This document shows positions 43,783 through 52,282 of a stretch of 64,000 nt of DNA, piece after piece. Position 1 is the stretch's first letter, and each line of letters begins with the position of its first letter. Origin of the DNA: Bacteroidales bacterium (GTDB lineage Bacteria > Bacteroidota > Bacteroidia > Bacteroidales > UBA12077); the NCBI GenBank assembly GCA_028282785.1, contig JANQHE010000012.1:1-64000 (forward strand), read 5' to 3'. Made by a program: the position numbers and the translations under genes. The notes beneath the pieces were generated by a model, which did no database searches, was not told the DNA's origin, and saw only the letters and a list, made by a program, of their open reading frames with translations.

Positions 43783-44561
43783 AAGCATCAAAGGTATCAT
43801 ATAATAAATTAAATGATTTAGTTGATAATAAAGATAAGATTCTCTGCATTCATTGTTCAAGACAAAATTTAACAGATAATGAAGATGGGAGAGGAACACC
43901 TAGAACAATTGCAATTATAATTAAATCTTTAGATGGTCAAATTGTAAAAATTTTTGCTATCCATTTAGAAGCAGAAAAGGCAAAAATTATATGGGAAGAA
44001 GTTGAGAACTATTATGATTTTCTTGAAGAAAGAATGTTAAGTGCATTTAATAAATTTGTACATAATTATAGAGAATATTTTTGGTTACACTGGAACATGG
44101 ATGGTGTCCACTTTGGATTTGAAGCTTTAAAACATAGATATTGTGTTTTAATCGATGAAGATGCCCAAGGTTTTAATGAAGTACCAGTAGAAAAAAGAAC
44201 TAATTTAAATACGCTACTAAAAAGCATATATAATGATAATTATGAGAAGGAACCAATGTTACAGAATTTAATGAAATCAAATAACAATGGTCATTTTAAA
44301 CCTGGTTTTTTATCGATAGAAGAAGAAGCTTTGGCGTTTAAATCACTTGATTTCCCCAAAATTTTAGAATCCATAATTTGCAAGGTAGATTTTCTTATTT
44401 ACATTATTAACAAAGCTTCAATAAGAAAACTAAAAGTAAGTAATAAGAGATTTTTAATTAAACTAGAAATGTTTATAACAAATCCGATAGTTGCATTTAT
44501 AACTACAATAGCGACGATAATAGGCATGATATTAGGTTTTTTAGCCATTTTTGAAGGTTAA
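43779..44561 (+). CDS. Uncharacterised protein with C-terminal membrane anchor, third gene of the methylase-helicase operon
   Basis: This 260-residue protein starts at ATG 43779, overlapping the helicase stop by four bases (ATGA). I know no named family. The N-terminal half has a beta-rich start (KDKILCIHCSRQNL, TIAIIIKSLDGQIVKIFAIH) and a striking motif FWLHWNMDGVHFGFEALKHR (about 101-120), conserved-looking and suggestive of an enzyme or nucleic-acid-binding core. A helical linker leads to one membrane helix at about 236-258 (FITTIATIIGMILGFLAIF), so the body is likely cytoplasmic and tethered to the inner membrane. A membrane-anchored third component is typical of effectors that damage the envelope or sense phage entry. 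That is inference; the sequence shows no catalytic triad. Confidence 0.7.
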   Translation: MKASKVSYNKLNDLVDNKDKILCIHCSRQNLTDNEDGRGTPRTIAIIIKSLDGQIVKIFAIHLEAEKAKIIWEEVENYYDFLEERMLSAFNKFVHNYREYFWLHWNMDGVHFGFEALKHRYCVLIDEDAQGFNEVPVEKRTNLNTLLKSIYNDNYEKEPMLQNLMKSNNNGHFKPGFLSIEEEALAFKSLDFPKILESIICKVDFLIYIINKASIRKLKVSNKRFLIKLEMFITNPIVAFITTIATIIGMILGFLAIFEG

Positions 44562-44989
44562 TATTATGTTAAATTCACGAGAATTGAATATTACAATAAA
44601 AAGAACATAATTACCCAGAAAAACGATTTCTCGCAAATAAACACCTTAGAATTAGATATTTGAAAATTATCCGCTAAATTAAATTCTAAAGAACCAAATA
44701 TTGTATTTACCCGAAGGGCAAATCCCGACATTCATCGTCGGGAAGAGATATAATATAAAATTGTAGCTGACGAATTTGGATAAGCGTGTGCGCAAATTGC
44801 GAAAACAATTTTAAGTTTTGAAATCAAATGTAAATTACTTTAACATAAAATTAGCAGAGCTAAACGTAATTTCCATTTAAACCACATAAAAGCAATTTGC
44901 TGGCGTTAGTCCTATAATTTATATTATGTTAAATAGAACATTTGAAAATATAGGGAGATCAAATTTAATCCCCCTATCTATAATTTATC
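44562..44989. repeat. Repeat-rich gap right of the methylase-helicase operon, copy B
   Basis: No gene lies here. It contains CCTTAGAATTA (44644-44654) with a complementary AATTCTAA further on, the stem TCCCGAC / GTCGGGA (44723-44743), and a 3' segment AGCAATTTGCTGGCGTTAG...TTATGTTAAATAG (about 44890-44937) related to copy A at 38523-38648. Copy B carries about 120 extra bases between stem and 3' end. GCGCAAATTGCG and GCAATTTGC words also face each other within it. Confidence 0.6.
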
Positions 44990-46159
44990 TTATTGCGCTA
45001 ATTTAGCATTGATCTCATTATACTTGTCTGTCATTTGTAAACGATAGTATAAAGTCTTTAACGTTTGCATAATACTGTTGTCATCAGACTTTAACTCATG
45101 CGATTTTTCGATATATGGTAAAGCTTCTTTAAACTTATCATCTGCAATTTTCTTAGCTTTTTCATATTCGTCATTATCCGTAATCTTATTTGCTTCTTCT
45201 GTTAACTCAACACCTTCGTTGAAATATAAAACACCTAAGTTATAATAAGCTTCAAAGAAACCCGGATCCAGTTCAATTGCTTTTTTATATTTTTCCTGTG
45301 CTTTGTCTTTTTCGCCAACTTTATCATACAAATGAGCTTCTGCAGAGTAAAATTGAGGATTTGTCGGATCCTTTTCTCTTGCTAATGCAAGATATTTGAA
45401 AGCTTCTTCAGAATTATCCGTTTCCAACAAGTAATAGTTAATAATACTTCCCAGTAGTGCTTGATTAGATGGATATTGTTCAAAACCCTCTTTTAACGTT
45501 TTAATATACATTTCCGTATCGCCTTTATCCTTATAAGCTTGAGCTAAATAAGTAATAGCATCTCCTTCCGCATAGTTATATTTGATTGCTTCTTTATAAT
45601 ACTTAATAGCTTTGTCATATTCCTGAATGCGCGTTGCTGTTAAAGCAACATTAAATATCACAGCAGTATCAATTTCACCACCAAAAACTTCCATTTGTTT
45701 AACTTCTAAAGTTTTTTCAAAATACATCAATGCTTCTTTATAATTTTCAGCATTATAAGCTTCAATAGCATTATTAATAAAAACATTAACCAGAGTTAGA
45801 AGCTGCATATCCATAGTATTTTTATAAGAGCTGGCACCTTTCATATTATAAGCTTTTTTATAACTTTCAAATGCTTTTACAGCCGGATATTCCACGAGAT
45901 TCATAAATTCAGGTTTCTCGGTTGTTGAAATTGCATTATATACAGTTCCCATTACATAATATGTTTTTCCCCATTCTTTTAATTCTTCTTGCGATTCGGC
46001 AAATTTAATGGCTCCTAATGCAGTATCTAACTTTTCTCCACTTTCAGCCCACATAAGAGCCTTATTAACATATTTCTTTTGTGCTTCCACATTACTAACT
46101 AACATCAATAATGCAAAAACCAAAGATATTGTTGTTAGAACTAACTTTTTCATTTTCAT
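44990..46159 (-). CDS. Secreted TPR protein
   Basis: This is a 389-residue protein with a signal peptide (about 1-26, LVFALLMLVSNVEAQ) followed by tetratricopeptide repeats through most of the length. Clear ones are YKEALMYFEKTLEVKQ, YDKAIKYYKEAIKYNYAEGD and KDKAQEKYKKAIELDPGFFE. TPR proteins are scaffolds for protein complexes in the periplasm or outer membrane of Bacteroidota, including gliding and secretion machinery, and no specific complex can be named. It follows gyrA on the same strand by 88 bases and may be expressed with it or alone. Confidence 0.85.
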   Translation of the reverse strand: MKMKKLVLTTISLVFALLMLVSNVEAQKKYVNKALMWAESGEKLDTALGAIKFAESQEELKEWGKTYYVMGTVYNAISTTEKPEFMNLVEYPAVKAFESYKKAYNMKGASSYKNTMDMQLLTLVNVFINNAIEAYNAENYKEALMYFEKTLEVKQMEVFGGEIDTAVIFNVALTATRIQEYDKAIKYYKEAIKYNYAEGDAITYLAQAYKDKGDTEMYIKTLKEGFEQYPSNQALLGSIINYYLLETDNSEEAFKYLALAREKDPTNPQFYSAEAHLYDKVGEKDKAQEKYKKAIELDPGFFEAYYNLGVLYFNEGVELTEEANKITDNDEYEKAKKIADDKFKEALPYIEKSHELKSDDNSIMQTLKTLYYRLQMTDKYNEINAKLAQ

Positions 46160-46247
46160 AATGTTTTGTTATTTAGGTTTGTTAATTAATTTTTTCCAAA
46201 AATATAATATATTTAATTCAAGTCAAATTTTATACCGAAAATTACTG

Positions 46248-48782
46248 CTATTCTGCAACATTTTGATCTTCAATACCATCATTAGCAATTTCATGGTTTT
46301 CCCCTTCTCCGCTTAACTCTTGAATCTCAATATTTTCCTCGCCATCCTTTTCAATTTGAGCAACAGCAGCAATCATATCATCATTTCTTAAATTTATTAA
46401 CCTTACTCCTTGTGTTGCCCTGCCGGTAACTCTCAAATCAGCCACTGCCAATCTTATTGTAATACCCGACCGGTTAATAATCATAAGGTCCATTTCGTTA
46501 TTAACACCTTTAACAGCAACTAATTTACCGGTCTTGTCCGTAATATTAAGTGTTTTAACTCCTTTCCCACCTCGGTTTGTGATTCTGTAATCTTCTATAT
46601 CAGAACGTTTTCCAAATCCTTTTTCCGAAACAACTAAAATTTCATTATCAGATTCTTCAACCCAAACCATTCCAACAACTTCATCATCCGGTTTACTTAA
46701 AGTAATACCTCTAACTCCGGACCCTGTTCTTCCGATTGAGCGTACATTGCTTTCATTAAATCTGATTGCTTTGCCCTCGCGTGTGGCTAATATGATATCA
46801 CTTTCACCGTCAGTAAGTTTTGCTTCCAGTAATTGATCACCTTCCTTTATAGTAATTGCATTTACTCCATTCTGACGCGGACGGGAATAAGCTTCTAAGG
46901 TAGTTTTCTTTATAATACCTTTTTTAGTACACATTACAATGAAATTATTCTCTATATATTCCTTATCATCAATACTTTGCACATTTATAAATGCTTTTAC
47001 TTTATCTTCCGCTTCAATGTTGATCAGGTTCTGAATTGCTCGTCCTTTTGAGCTCCTGGTACCTTCCGGGATCTGGTAAACCTTTAACCAGAAACACTTA
47101 CCTCTTTCCGTAAAGAATAACATGGTATTATGCATGGAAGCAATAAACATGTACTCTAAGAAGTCTTCATCACGTGTTGTGCTTCCCTTAGAGCCAACTC
47201 CACCTCTGTTTTGCGTTCTGAATTCAGTTACAGGAGTACGTTTAATATACCCCATACGTGAGATGGTAACAACCATATCTTCGTCTGCATAAAAATCTTC
47301 AGGATTGAATTCTCCTTCATCAGGAACTACTTCGGTTCTTCTTTCGTCTCCATACGTATTTTTGATCTCTAACAGTTCATCCTTAATAATATTCATTCTG
47401 ATTGATTCATCCGCAAGAACACCTTTTAAATACTCAATTAGTTTCATTAATTCGGCATATTCTTCCTTGATCTTATCTCGCTCTAAACCAGTTAATTTTT
47501 GCAATCTCATATCAAGTATTGCTTTAGCTTGAATTTCCGTAAGTTCAAACTTACTCATCAAGCCTTCTTTGGCTTCTTCAGGAGTTTTTGAAGCACGAAT
47601 TAAAGCAATTACTTCATCCAAATGATCCAAAGCAATTAATAATCCCTCAAGAATATGTGCTTTCTTTTCCGCCTGATCCAGTTCATATTGTGTTCTTCGT
47701 ACAACAACCTCATGTCTGTGGTTAACAAAGCTTTCAATTAATTGTTTCAGGTTTAGGGTTCTTGGTCTTCCTTTTACCAAAGCAATATTATTTACACTAA
47801 AGGAAGTTTGTAATTGAGTGTACTTAAATAGTTTATTTAGAACAACATTCGCAATGGCATCTCTACGAATGTCATATACTATTCTCATACCATTTCGATC
47901 AGATTCATCATTAATATTGGTAATACCCTCAATTTTCTTTTCATTTACCAATTCGGCTGTTTTCCTGATTAACTCGGCTTTATTAACCTGGTAAGGTATT
48001 TCGGTTACAATAATTCGTTCTCTTCCATTGGAATCGGTTTCAATCTCGGTTTTTGAACGAACCACTATCCTGCCTCTACCTGTCTCAAATGCATCCCTTA
48101 TTCCTTGATGGCCATATATAATACCTCCGGTTGGAAAGTCCGGAGCAGTAATATGTTTCATTAACTCGGAAATTTCAATTTCCCTGTTATCAATATAAGC
48201 TATGGTTGCATCGATTGTTTCGCTTAAATTATGTGGAGGCATATTTGTTGCCATACCAACTGCAATACCGGAAGCTCCATTTACTATTAAGTTTGGGATC
48301 CGGGTTGGCAGTACGGTAGGTTCCTCAAGCGAATCATCAAAGTTTAATTGAAAATCAACCGTATTTTTGTCTATATCCCGCAGAACCTCTTCTGATATCT
48401 TTTGCAAACGTGCCTCTGTATAACGCATTGCAGCAGGGCTATCTCCGTCAACAGAACCAAAATTTCCCTGTCCGTCAACCAAAGGGTATCTTAACGACCA
48501 TAACTGAGCCATTCTTACCATAGTTTCATAAACAGACGAATCACCGTGTGGATGATATTTCCCCAACACCTCTCCCACGATTCTTGCTGATTTTTTATAC
48601 GATTTATTTGATGTTAATCCTAATTCGGACATTCCAAATAAAACCCTTCTGTGTACGGGTTTAAATCCATCTCTTACATCAGGAAGTGCCCTTGAAACAA
48701 TCACCGACATTGAATAGTCAATGTAGGCTGATTTCATTTCTTCTTCAATATTAATCTTTACTATACGTTCTCCTTCAGCCAT
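46248..48782 (-). CDS. gyrA: DNA gyrase subunit A
   Basis: This is an 844-residue topoisomerase subunit that with GyrB introduces negative supercoils. The active-site tyrosine is Tyr121 ([10 protein letters not shown]). The quinolone-resistance region [17 protein letters not shown] has Ser at the position of E. coli Ser83 and Glu at Asp87, a natural substitution and not a resistance change by itself. The C-terminal beta-pinwheel carries the GyrA-box-like NRGGVGSKG and repeated blades such as [20 protein letters not shown], so it is a gyrase and not ParC. The tail is acidic. Its promoter (48829-48860) diverges from clpC. Confidence 0.97.
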   Translation of the reverse strand: MAEGERIVKINIEEEMKSAYIDYSMSVIVSRALPDVRDGFKPVHRRVLFGMSELGLTSNKSYKKSARIVGEVLGKYHPHGDSSVYETMVRMAQLWSLRYPLVDGQGNFGSVDGDSPAAMRYTEARLQKISEEVLRDIDKNTVDFQLNFDDSLEEPTVLPTRIPNLIVNGASGIAVGMATNMPPHNLSETIDATIAYIDNREIEISELMKHITAPDFPTGGIIYGHQGIRDAFETGRGRIVVRSKTEIETDSNGRERIIVTEIPYQVNKAELIRKTAELVNEKKIEGITNINDESDRNGMRIVYDIRRDAIANVVLNKLFKYTQLQTSFSVNNIALVKGRPRTLNLKQLIESFVNHRHEVVVRRTQYELDQAEKKAHILEGLLIALDHLDEVIALIRASKTPEEAKEGLMSKFELTEIQAKAILDMRLQKLTGLERDKIKEEYAELMKLIEYLKGVLADESIRMNIIKDELLEIKNTYGDERRTEVVPDEGEFNPEDFYADEDMVVTISRMGYIKRTPVTEFRTQNRGGVGSKGSTTRDEDFLEYMFIASMHNTMLFFTERGKCFWLKVYQIPEGTRSSKGRAIQNLINIEAEDKVKAFINVQSIDDKEYIENNFIVMCTKKGIIKKTTLEAYSRPRQNGVNAITIKEGDQLLEAKLTDGESDIILATREGKAIRFNESNVRSIGRTGSGVRGITLSKPDDEVVGMVWVEESDNEILVVSEKGFGKRSDIEDYRITNRGGKGVKTLNITDKTGKLVAVKGVNNEMDLMIINRSGITIRLAVADLRVTGRATQGVRLINLRNDDMIAAVAQIEKDGEENIEIQELSGEGENHEIANDGIEDQNVAE

Positions 48783-48828
48783 TTATAAATAAATTAATGT
48801 TAATTTAACTCCTTTAAAAAAATTCATA

Positions 48829-48860
48829 CAAAATTACTAAAATAGCCTTTTTAAAACGAA
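48829..48860 (-). promoter_or_regulatory. Probable gyrA promoter
   Basis: On the minus strand, TTCG-N20-TAATTTTG fits the Bacteroidota -33/-7 pattern with one deviation in the -33 box. It gives a leader of about 40 bases before the gyrA ATG. Confidence 0.5.
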
Positions 48861-49066
48861 TATTTTCATCTTATAATTGCGATTTTTCAACAGAAAACTG
48901 TTCATAACATGCGTATTTTATCAACAATTGTTTTAAGATGAGTCGAAATCTCTGAACAACTTGATTTATAATTTGTTTTTTAAGTTATTTTAAAAAAAAA
49001 TCAATCTTTTTCTTGTTAATAATCAGAGATATGAATTATTTATTTTAATTTTAAATACGGTTATAT

Positions 49067-49074
49067 TAATTTTG
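49067..49074 (+). promoter_or_regulatory. Probable clpC -7 box
   Basis: TAATTTTG matches TAnnTTTG. No TTTG is present at the -33 distance. Transcription would begin at about 49081, which leaves 8 bases before the first possible ATG (49089) and about 29 before the family-typical start (49110). Confidence 0.45.
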
Positions 49075-49109
49075 TAAATTATTTAGTTATGATAAATCTC
49101 AAAAAATAT

Positions 49110-51665
49110 ATGGACGCAAAATTTTCACAAAAAATAAAAGATGTTTTAAGTTTTAGTAAAGAAGAAGCCGTTCGACTGGGAAATGCCTATATAGGTACGG
49201 AACACCTGTTACTGGGAATTCTAAGAGAAGGTGAAGGTATAGCTATTACCGTTCTTGAAAATTTAAACATTGATCTTAATCAACTTAAGAAATCAATTGA
49301 ATTTAGAATAAGATCAGAAGAAAACCTAAAAATTGCCGATACAGATAATATTCCATTGTTTAAGACAGCCGAAAGAGCTCTTAAACTGGTTTATCTTGAA
49401 GCTAAATCCTTTAACAGTGCCACAATTAATACAGGACACTTATTATTATCCATATTAAAAGATGAAAACAGTGTTGTTACTCAGATTCTCGAAGAACAAC
49501 ATGTGGATTATCAAGCGGTACGTACTGAAATGGAAAATTCACAACCGGAAGCTAAAGCAGAATTTGAAGACGAAGAAAATGAAATGCCATTTGGTTCTGG
49601 TAAGAATCCCGGAGGGCCTTCTCAATCAGGACAGAAATCCAAATCGGACACTCCTGTATTGGATAATTTTGGTATCGATCTTACAAAGGCTGCAGAAGAT
49701 AATGCCTTAGATCCGATCGTTGGGCGTGATAAGGAAATTGAACGTTTAGCCCAGATTTTAAGTCGAAGAAAAAAGAATAATCCTGTTTTAATTGGTGAGC
49801 CTGGTGTTGGAAAATCGGCAATTGTAGAAGGATTAGCGCTTAGAATTACTCAAAGAAAAGTATCAAGGGTTTTATTTGACAAGCGTGTTATTACGCTTGA
49901 TCTTGCTTCTATTGTTGCAGGAACAAAATATCGCGGGCAGTTTGAAGAACGAATGAAAGCCATTTTAAATGAGCTGGGAAAATCCACAAACATTATTCTT
50001 TTTATTGATGAGATCCATACAATTGTTGGTGCAGGCGGAGCTACAGGGTCCCTGGATGCTGCCAATATGTTAAAACCTGCACTTGCACGTGGTGAAATTC
50101 AATGTATCGGGGCCACAACATTAGACGAATACAGACAACACATTGAAAAAGATGGTGCTCTTGAAAGACGTTTCCAGAAAGTTATGGTTGATCCGACTAC
50201 ACCTGAGGAAACCATGGAAATCTTAAAAAATATCAAGGGAAGATATGAAGATCACCACAATGTTAATTATACGGATGATGCTATTGACGCTTGTGTAAAG
50301 CTTACCATGCGTTACATCAGTGATCGTCACTTACCGGATAAAGCCATAGATGCTTTGGATGAATCCGGTTCAAGAGTACATATTTCAAATATTGTTGTTC
50401 CAAATAAGATTATTGAACTGGAAAAACAAATTGAAAATGTTCGTACGGAAAAGATTGCTGCGGTTAAGAATCAAAATTTTGAGTTAGCTGCCAATTTCCG
50501 GGACAATGAGAAGAAACTAATGGAATCTCTTGATAAAGAGAAGGAAAACTGGGAAAAAGAGCTCGTTAAAAATAGAGAAACTGTTTCTGAAGAAGAAGTT
50601 GCCGAAATTGTTGCAATGATGACAGGAGTTCCTGTTCAGCGTATTGCCCAGGCTGAGGGTACCCGTTTAATGAAAATGGGCGACGAACTTAAGAAAAATG
50701 TAATTGGACAGGATGAAGCTATTGAAAAGATCGTAAAATCAATTCAACGTAACCGTGCCGGATTAAAAGATCCTAACAAACCAATTGGTTCATTTATATT
50801 CCTTGGCCCTACTGGTGTTGGTAAAACACAGTTAGCTAAGGTTCTTGCTCTTTATTTATTCGACAGCGTAGATAACCTGATCAGAATGGATATGAGCGAA
50901 TACATGGAGAAATTCTCTGTGTCAAGATTAGTTGGAGCGCCTCCGGGATATATCGGATATGAGGAAGGCGGGCAATTAACTGAAAAAGTTAGAAGACGTC
51001 CTTATTCGGTTATCCTGTTAGATGAAATAGAAAAAGCACATCCGGATGTATTCCACCTTTTACTCCAGGTATTGGACGAAGGTCAGTTAACCGATAGTTT
51101 AGGTCGCAGAGTTGATTTTAGAAATACAATTATCATCATGACTTCCAATATCGGAAGCCGTCAATTGAAAGACTTCGGGCAAGGTGTTGGTTTCTCAACA
51201 AGAGCTAAGCAAGAGTCTGCAAGCCAGCATGCTAAGAGTGTTATTCAAAATGCATTGAAACGTTCATTTGCTCCGGAATTTATCAATAGGTTAGATGATA
51301 TCATCATATTTAACAGCTTAATTAAGGAGCACATTTATAAGATTATTGATATTGAATTAAAAGGATTATTTACAAGAATTGAAACTCTTGGATATAAGAT
51401 TGATCTAACTAATGCAGCCAAGGATTATATTACGGAAAAAGGTTACGATCCTGATTTTGGAGCCCGCCCATTGAAAAGAGCAATTCAAAAATACCTTGAA
51501 GATCCAATGGCAGAGGCAATTATCAAATCAACATTAAGACAGGGAGATATTCTTAAAGTTGATTATGATAAAGGAAAAGATGAAATCATGATAAAACCTG
51601 TAAAAGGTAGCAAAGATGCCCTGCCGGAGGGCAATAAAAAACTCGAAGAAAAAAAGCCTGAATAG
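49110..51665 (+). CDS. clpC: ATP-dependent Clp protease ATPase subunit ClpC
   Basis: This HSP100 unfoldase of about 851 residues feeds proteins to ClpP. An N-domain with two repeats (FSKEEAVRLGNAYIGTEHLL and the later INTGHLLLSILKDE) precedes AAA1 (Walker A GEPGVGKSAIVEG, Walker B IILFIDEIHTIVGAG). The UVR/middle domain is ELAANFRDNEKKLMESLDKE, and AAA2 (Walker A GPTGVGKTQLAK, then VILLDEIEKAHPDVF) follows. The start at 49110 gives MDAKFSQKIKDVLS, matching relatives; ATG 49089 would add seven residues (MINLKKY). The C-terminal tail holds KDALPEGNKK, encoded over a small GCCCT-gccgg-AGGGC palindrome (51618-51632). A terminator follows immediately. Confidence 0.96.
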   Translation: MDAKFSQKIKDVLSFSKEEAVRLGNAYIGTEHLLLGILREGEGIAITVLENLNIDLNQLKKSIEFRIRSEENLKIADTDNIPLFKTAERALKLVYLEAKSFNSATINTGHLLLSILKDENSVVTQILEEQHVDYQAVRTEMENSQPEAKAEFEDEENEMPFGSGKNPGGPSQSGQKSKSDTPVLDNFGIDLTKAAEDNALDPIVGRDKEIERLAQILSRRKKNNPVLIGEPGVGKSAIVEGLALRITQRKVSRVLFDKRVITLDLASIVAGTKYRGQFEERMKAILNELGKSTNIILFIDEIHTIVGAGGATGSLDAANMLKPALARGEIQCIGATTLDEYRQHIEKDGALERRFQKVMVDPTTPEETMEILKNIKGRYEDHHNVNYTDDAIDACVKLTMRYISDRHLPDKAIDALDESGSRVHISNIVVPNKIIELEKQIENVRTEKIAAVKNQNFELAANFRDNEKKLMESLDKEKENWEKELVKNRETVSEEEVAEIVAMMTGVPVQRIAQAEGTRLMKMGDELKKNVIGQDEAIEKIVKSIQRNRAGLKDPNKPIGSFIFLGPTGVGKTQLAKVLALYLFDSVDNLIRMDMSEYMEKFSVSRLVGAPPGYIGYEEGGQLTEKVRRRPYSVILLDEIEKAHPDVFHLLLQVLDEGQLTDSLGRRVDFRNTIIIMTSNIGSRQLKDFGQGVGFSTRAKQESASQHAKSVIQNALKRSFAPEFINRLDDIIIFNSLIKEHIYKIIDIELKGLFTRIETLGYKIDLTNAAKDYITEKGYDPDFGARPLKRAIQKYLEDPMAEAIIKSTLRQGDILKVDYDKGKDEIMIKPVKGSKDALPEGNKKLEEKKPE

Positions 51666-51675
51666 GTAAACAAAG

Positions 51676-51709
51676 CCTTACTTCCATTGTTAACAAGTAA
51701 GGTTTTTTT
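51676..51709 (+). terminator. Terminator of clpC
   Basis: The 8-bp stem CCTTACTT / AAGTAAGG has an 11-base loop and a TTTTTTT tail. Confidence 0.88.
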
Positions 51710-51735
51710 AACACATAATTTTTAAATAATAGAAA

Positions 51736-52251
51736 ATGGAAAGAAACAATTCAAAAGTAACTTTTAAGGAAAATCCTGTAACGTTAATTGGAAAAGAAAC
51801 AAAAGTAAATGATAAAGCAGTAGATTTTACTGTATTAAATAATGGTTTACAAGAGGTTAAGTTATCTGATTTCGAAGGAAAAGTAAAAATTCTGTCATTA
51901 TTTCCTTCAATCGATACCGGTATTTGCTCAAAACAGGCACATACTTTTAATAAAGAGGCATCTGGCTTAGGAGATGATGTTGTTATCCTGGCTATTTCAA
52001 ACGACCTGCCATTTGCGTTAAATCGTTTCTGCGGTGCTGAAGGAATAGATAATTTAGTTACCCTTTCGGATCATAAAGCACTTGATTTTTCTACTAAATA
52101 TGGATTCTTAATTGAAGAGTTAAGACTTTTAGCAAGAGGTGTGGTTGTTATTGATAAAGAAAATGTAGTGCGTTATGTTGAATATGTAAAAGAAGTAACT
52201 ACTGAACCTGATTATGAAAGCGCTGTAAATGCTGCAAAACAATATGTATAA
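51736..52251 (+). CDS. tpx: Thiol peroxidase
   Basis: This is a 171-residue atypical 2-Cys peroxiredoxin. The peroxidatic Cys64 is in FPSIDTGICSKQ with Thr61, and the resolving Cys99 is in LNRFCGAEGI, the Tpx-specific spacing. The leading VTLIGKETKVNDKAVDFTVL is typical, and the protein is full length. It reduces lipid and hydrogen peroxides with thioredoxin. There is no signal peptide, so it is cytoplasmic. It has its own terminator and is converged upon by rimO. Confidence 0.96.
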   Translation: MERNNSKVTFKENPVTLIGKETKVNDKAVDFTVLNNGLQEVKLSDFEGKVKILSLFPSIDTGICSKQAHTFNKEASGLGDDVVILAISNDLPFALNRFCGAEGIDNLVTLSDHKALDFSTKYGFLIEELRLLARGVVVIDKENVVRYVEYVKEVTTEPDYESAVNAAKQYV

Positions 52252-52258
52252 ATTAAGG

Positions 52259-52282
52259 GCCGGATAAACATCCGGCTTTTTT
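52259..52282. terminator. Terminator between tpx and rimO
   Basis: The perfect 7-bp stem GCCGGAT-aaac-ATCCGGC is followed by TTTTTT on the plus strand. It ends tpx, and its T-run touches the rimO stop codon. Confidence 0.9.

Larger units (their letters stand above)
48783..49088. other. Divergent promoter region between gyrA and clpC
   Basis: This 306-base gap contains no gene. Near the gyrA side a minus-strand -7 box TAATTTTG (48829-48836) has TTCG 20 bases upstream. Near the clpC side a plus-strand TAATTTTG lies at 49067-49074. No heat-shock or CtsR-type operator was recognised. The middle is A+T-rich without clear repeats. Confidence 0.5.

Noticed and set aside
46248-48782. Quinolone-resistance mutation or ParC identity for the topoisomerase gene
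   Set aside because: Ser at the resistance position is the sensitive state, and the GyrA-box-like repeats in the C-terminal domain argue for gyrase.
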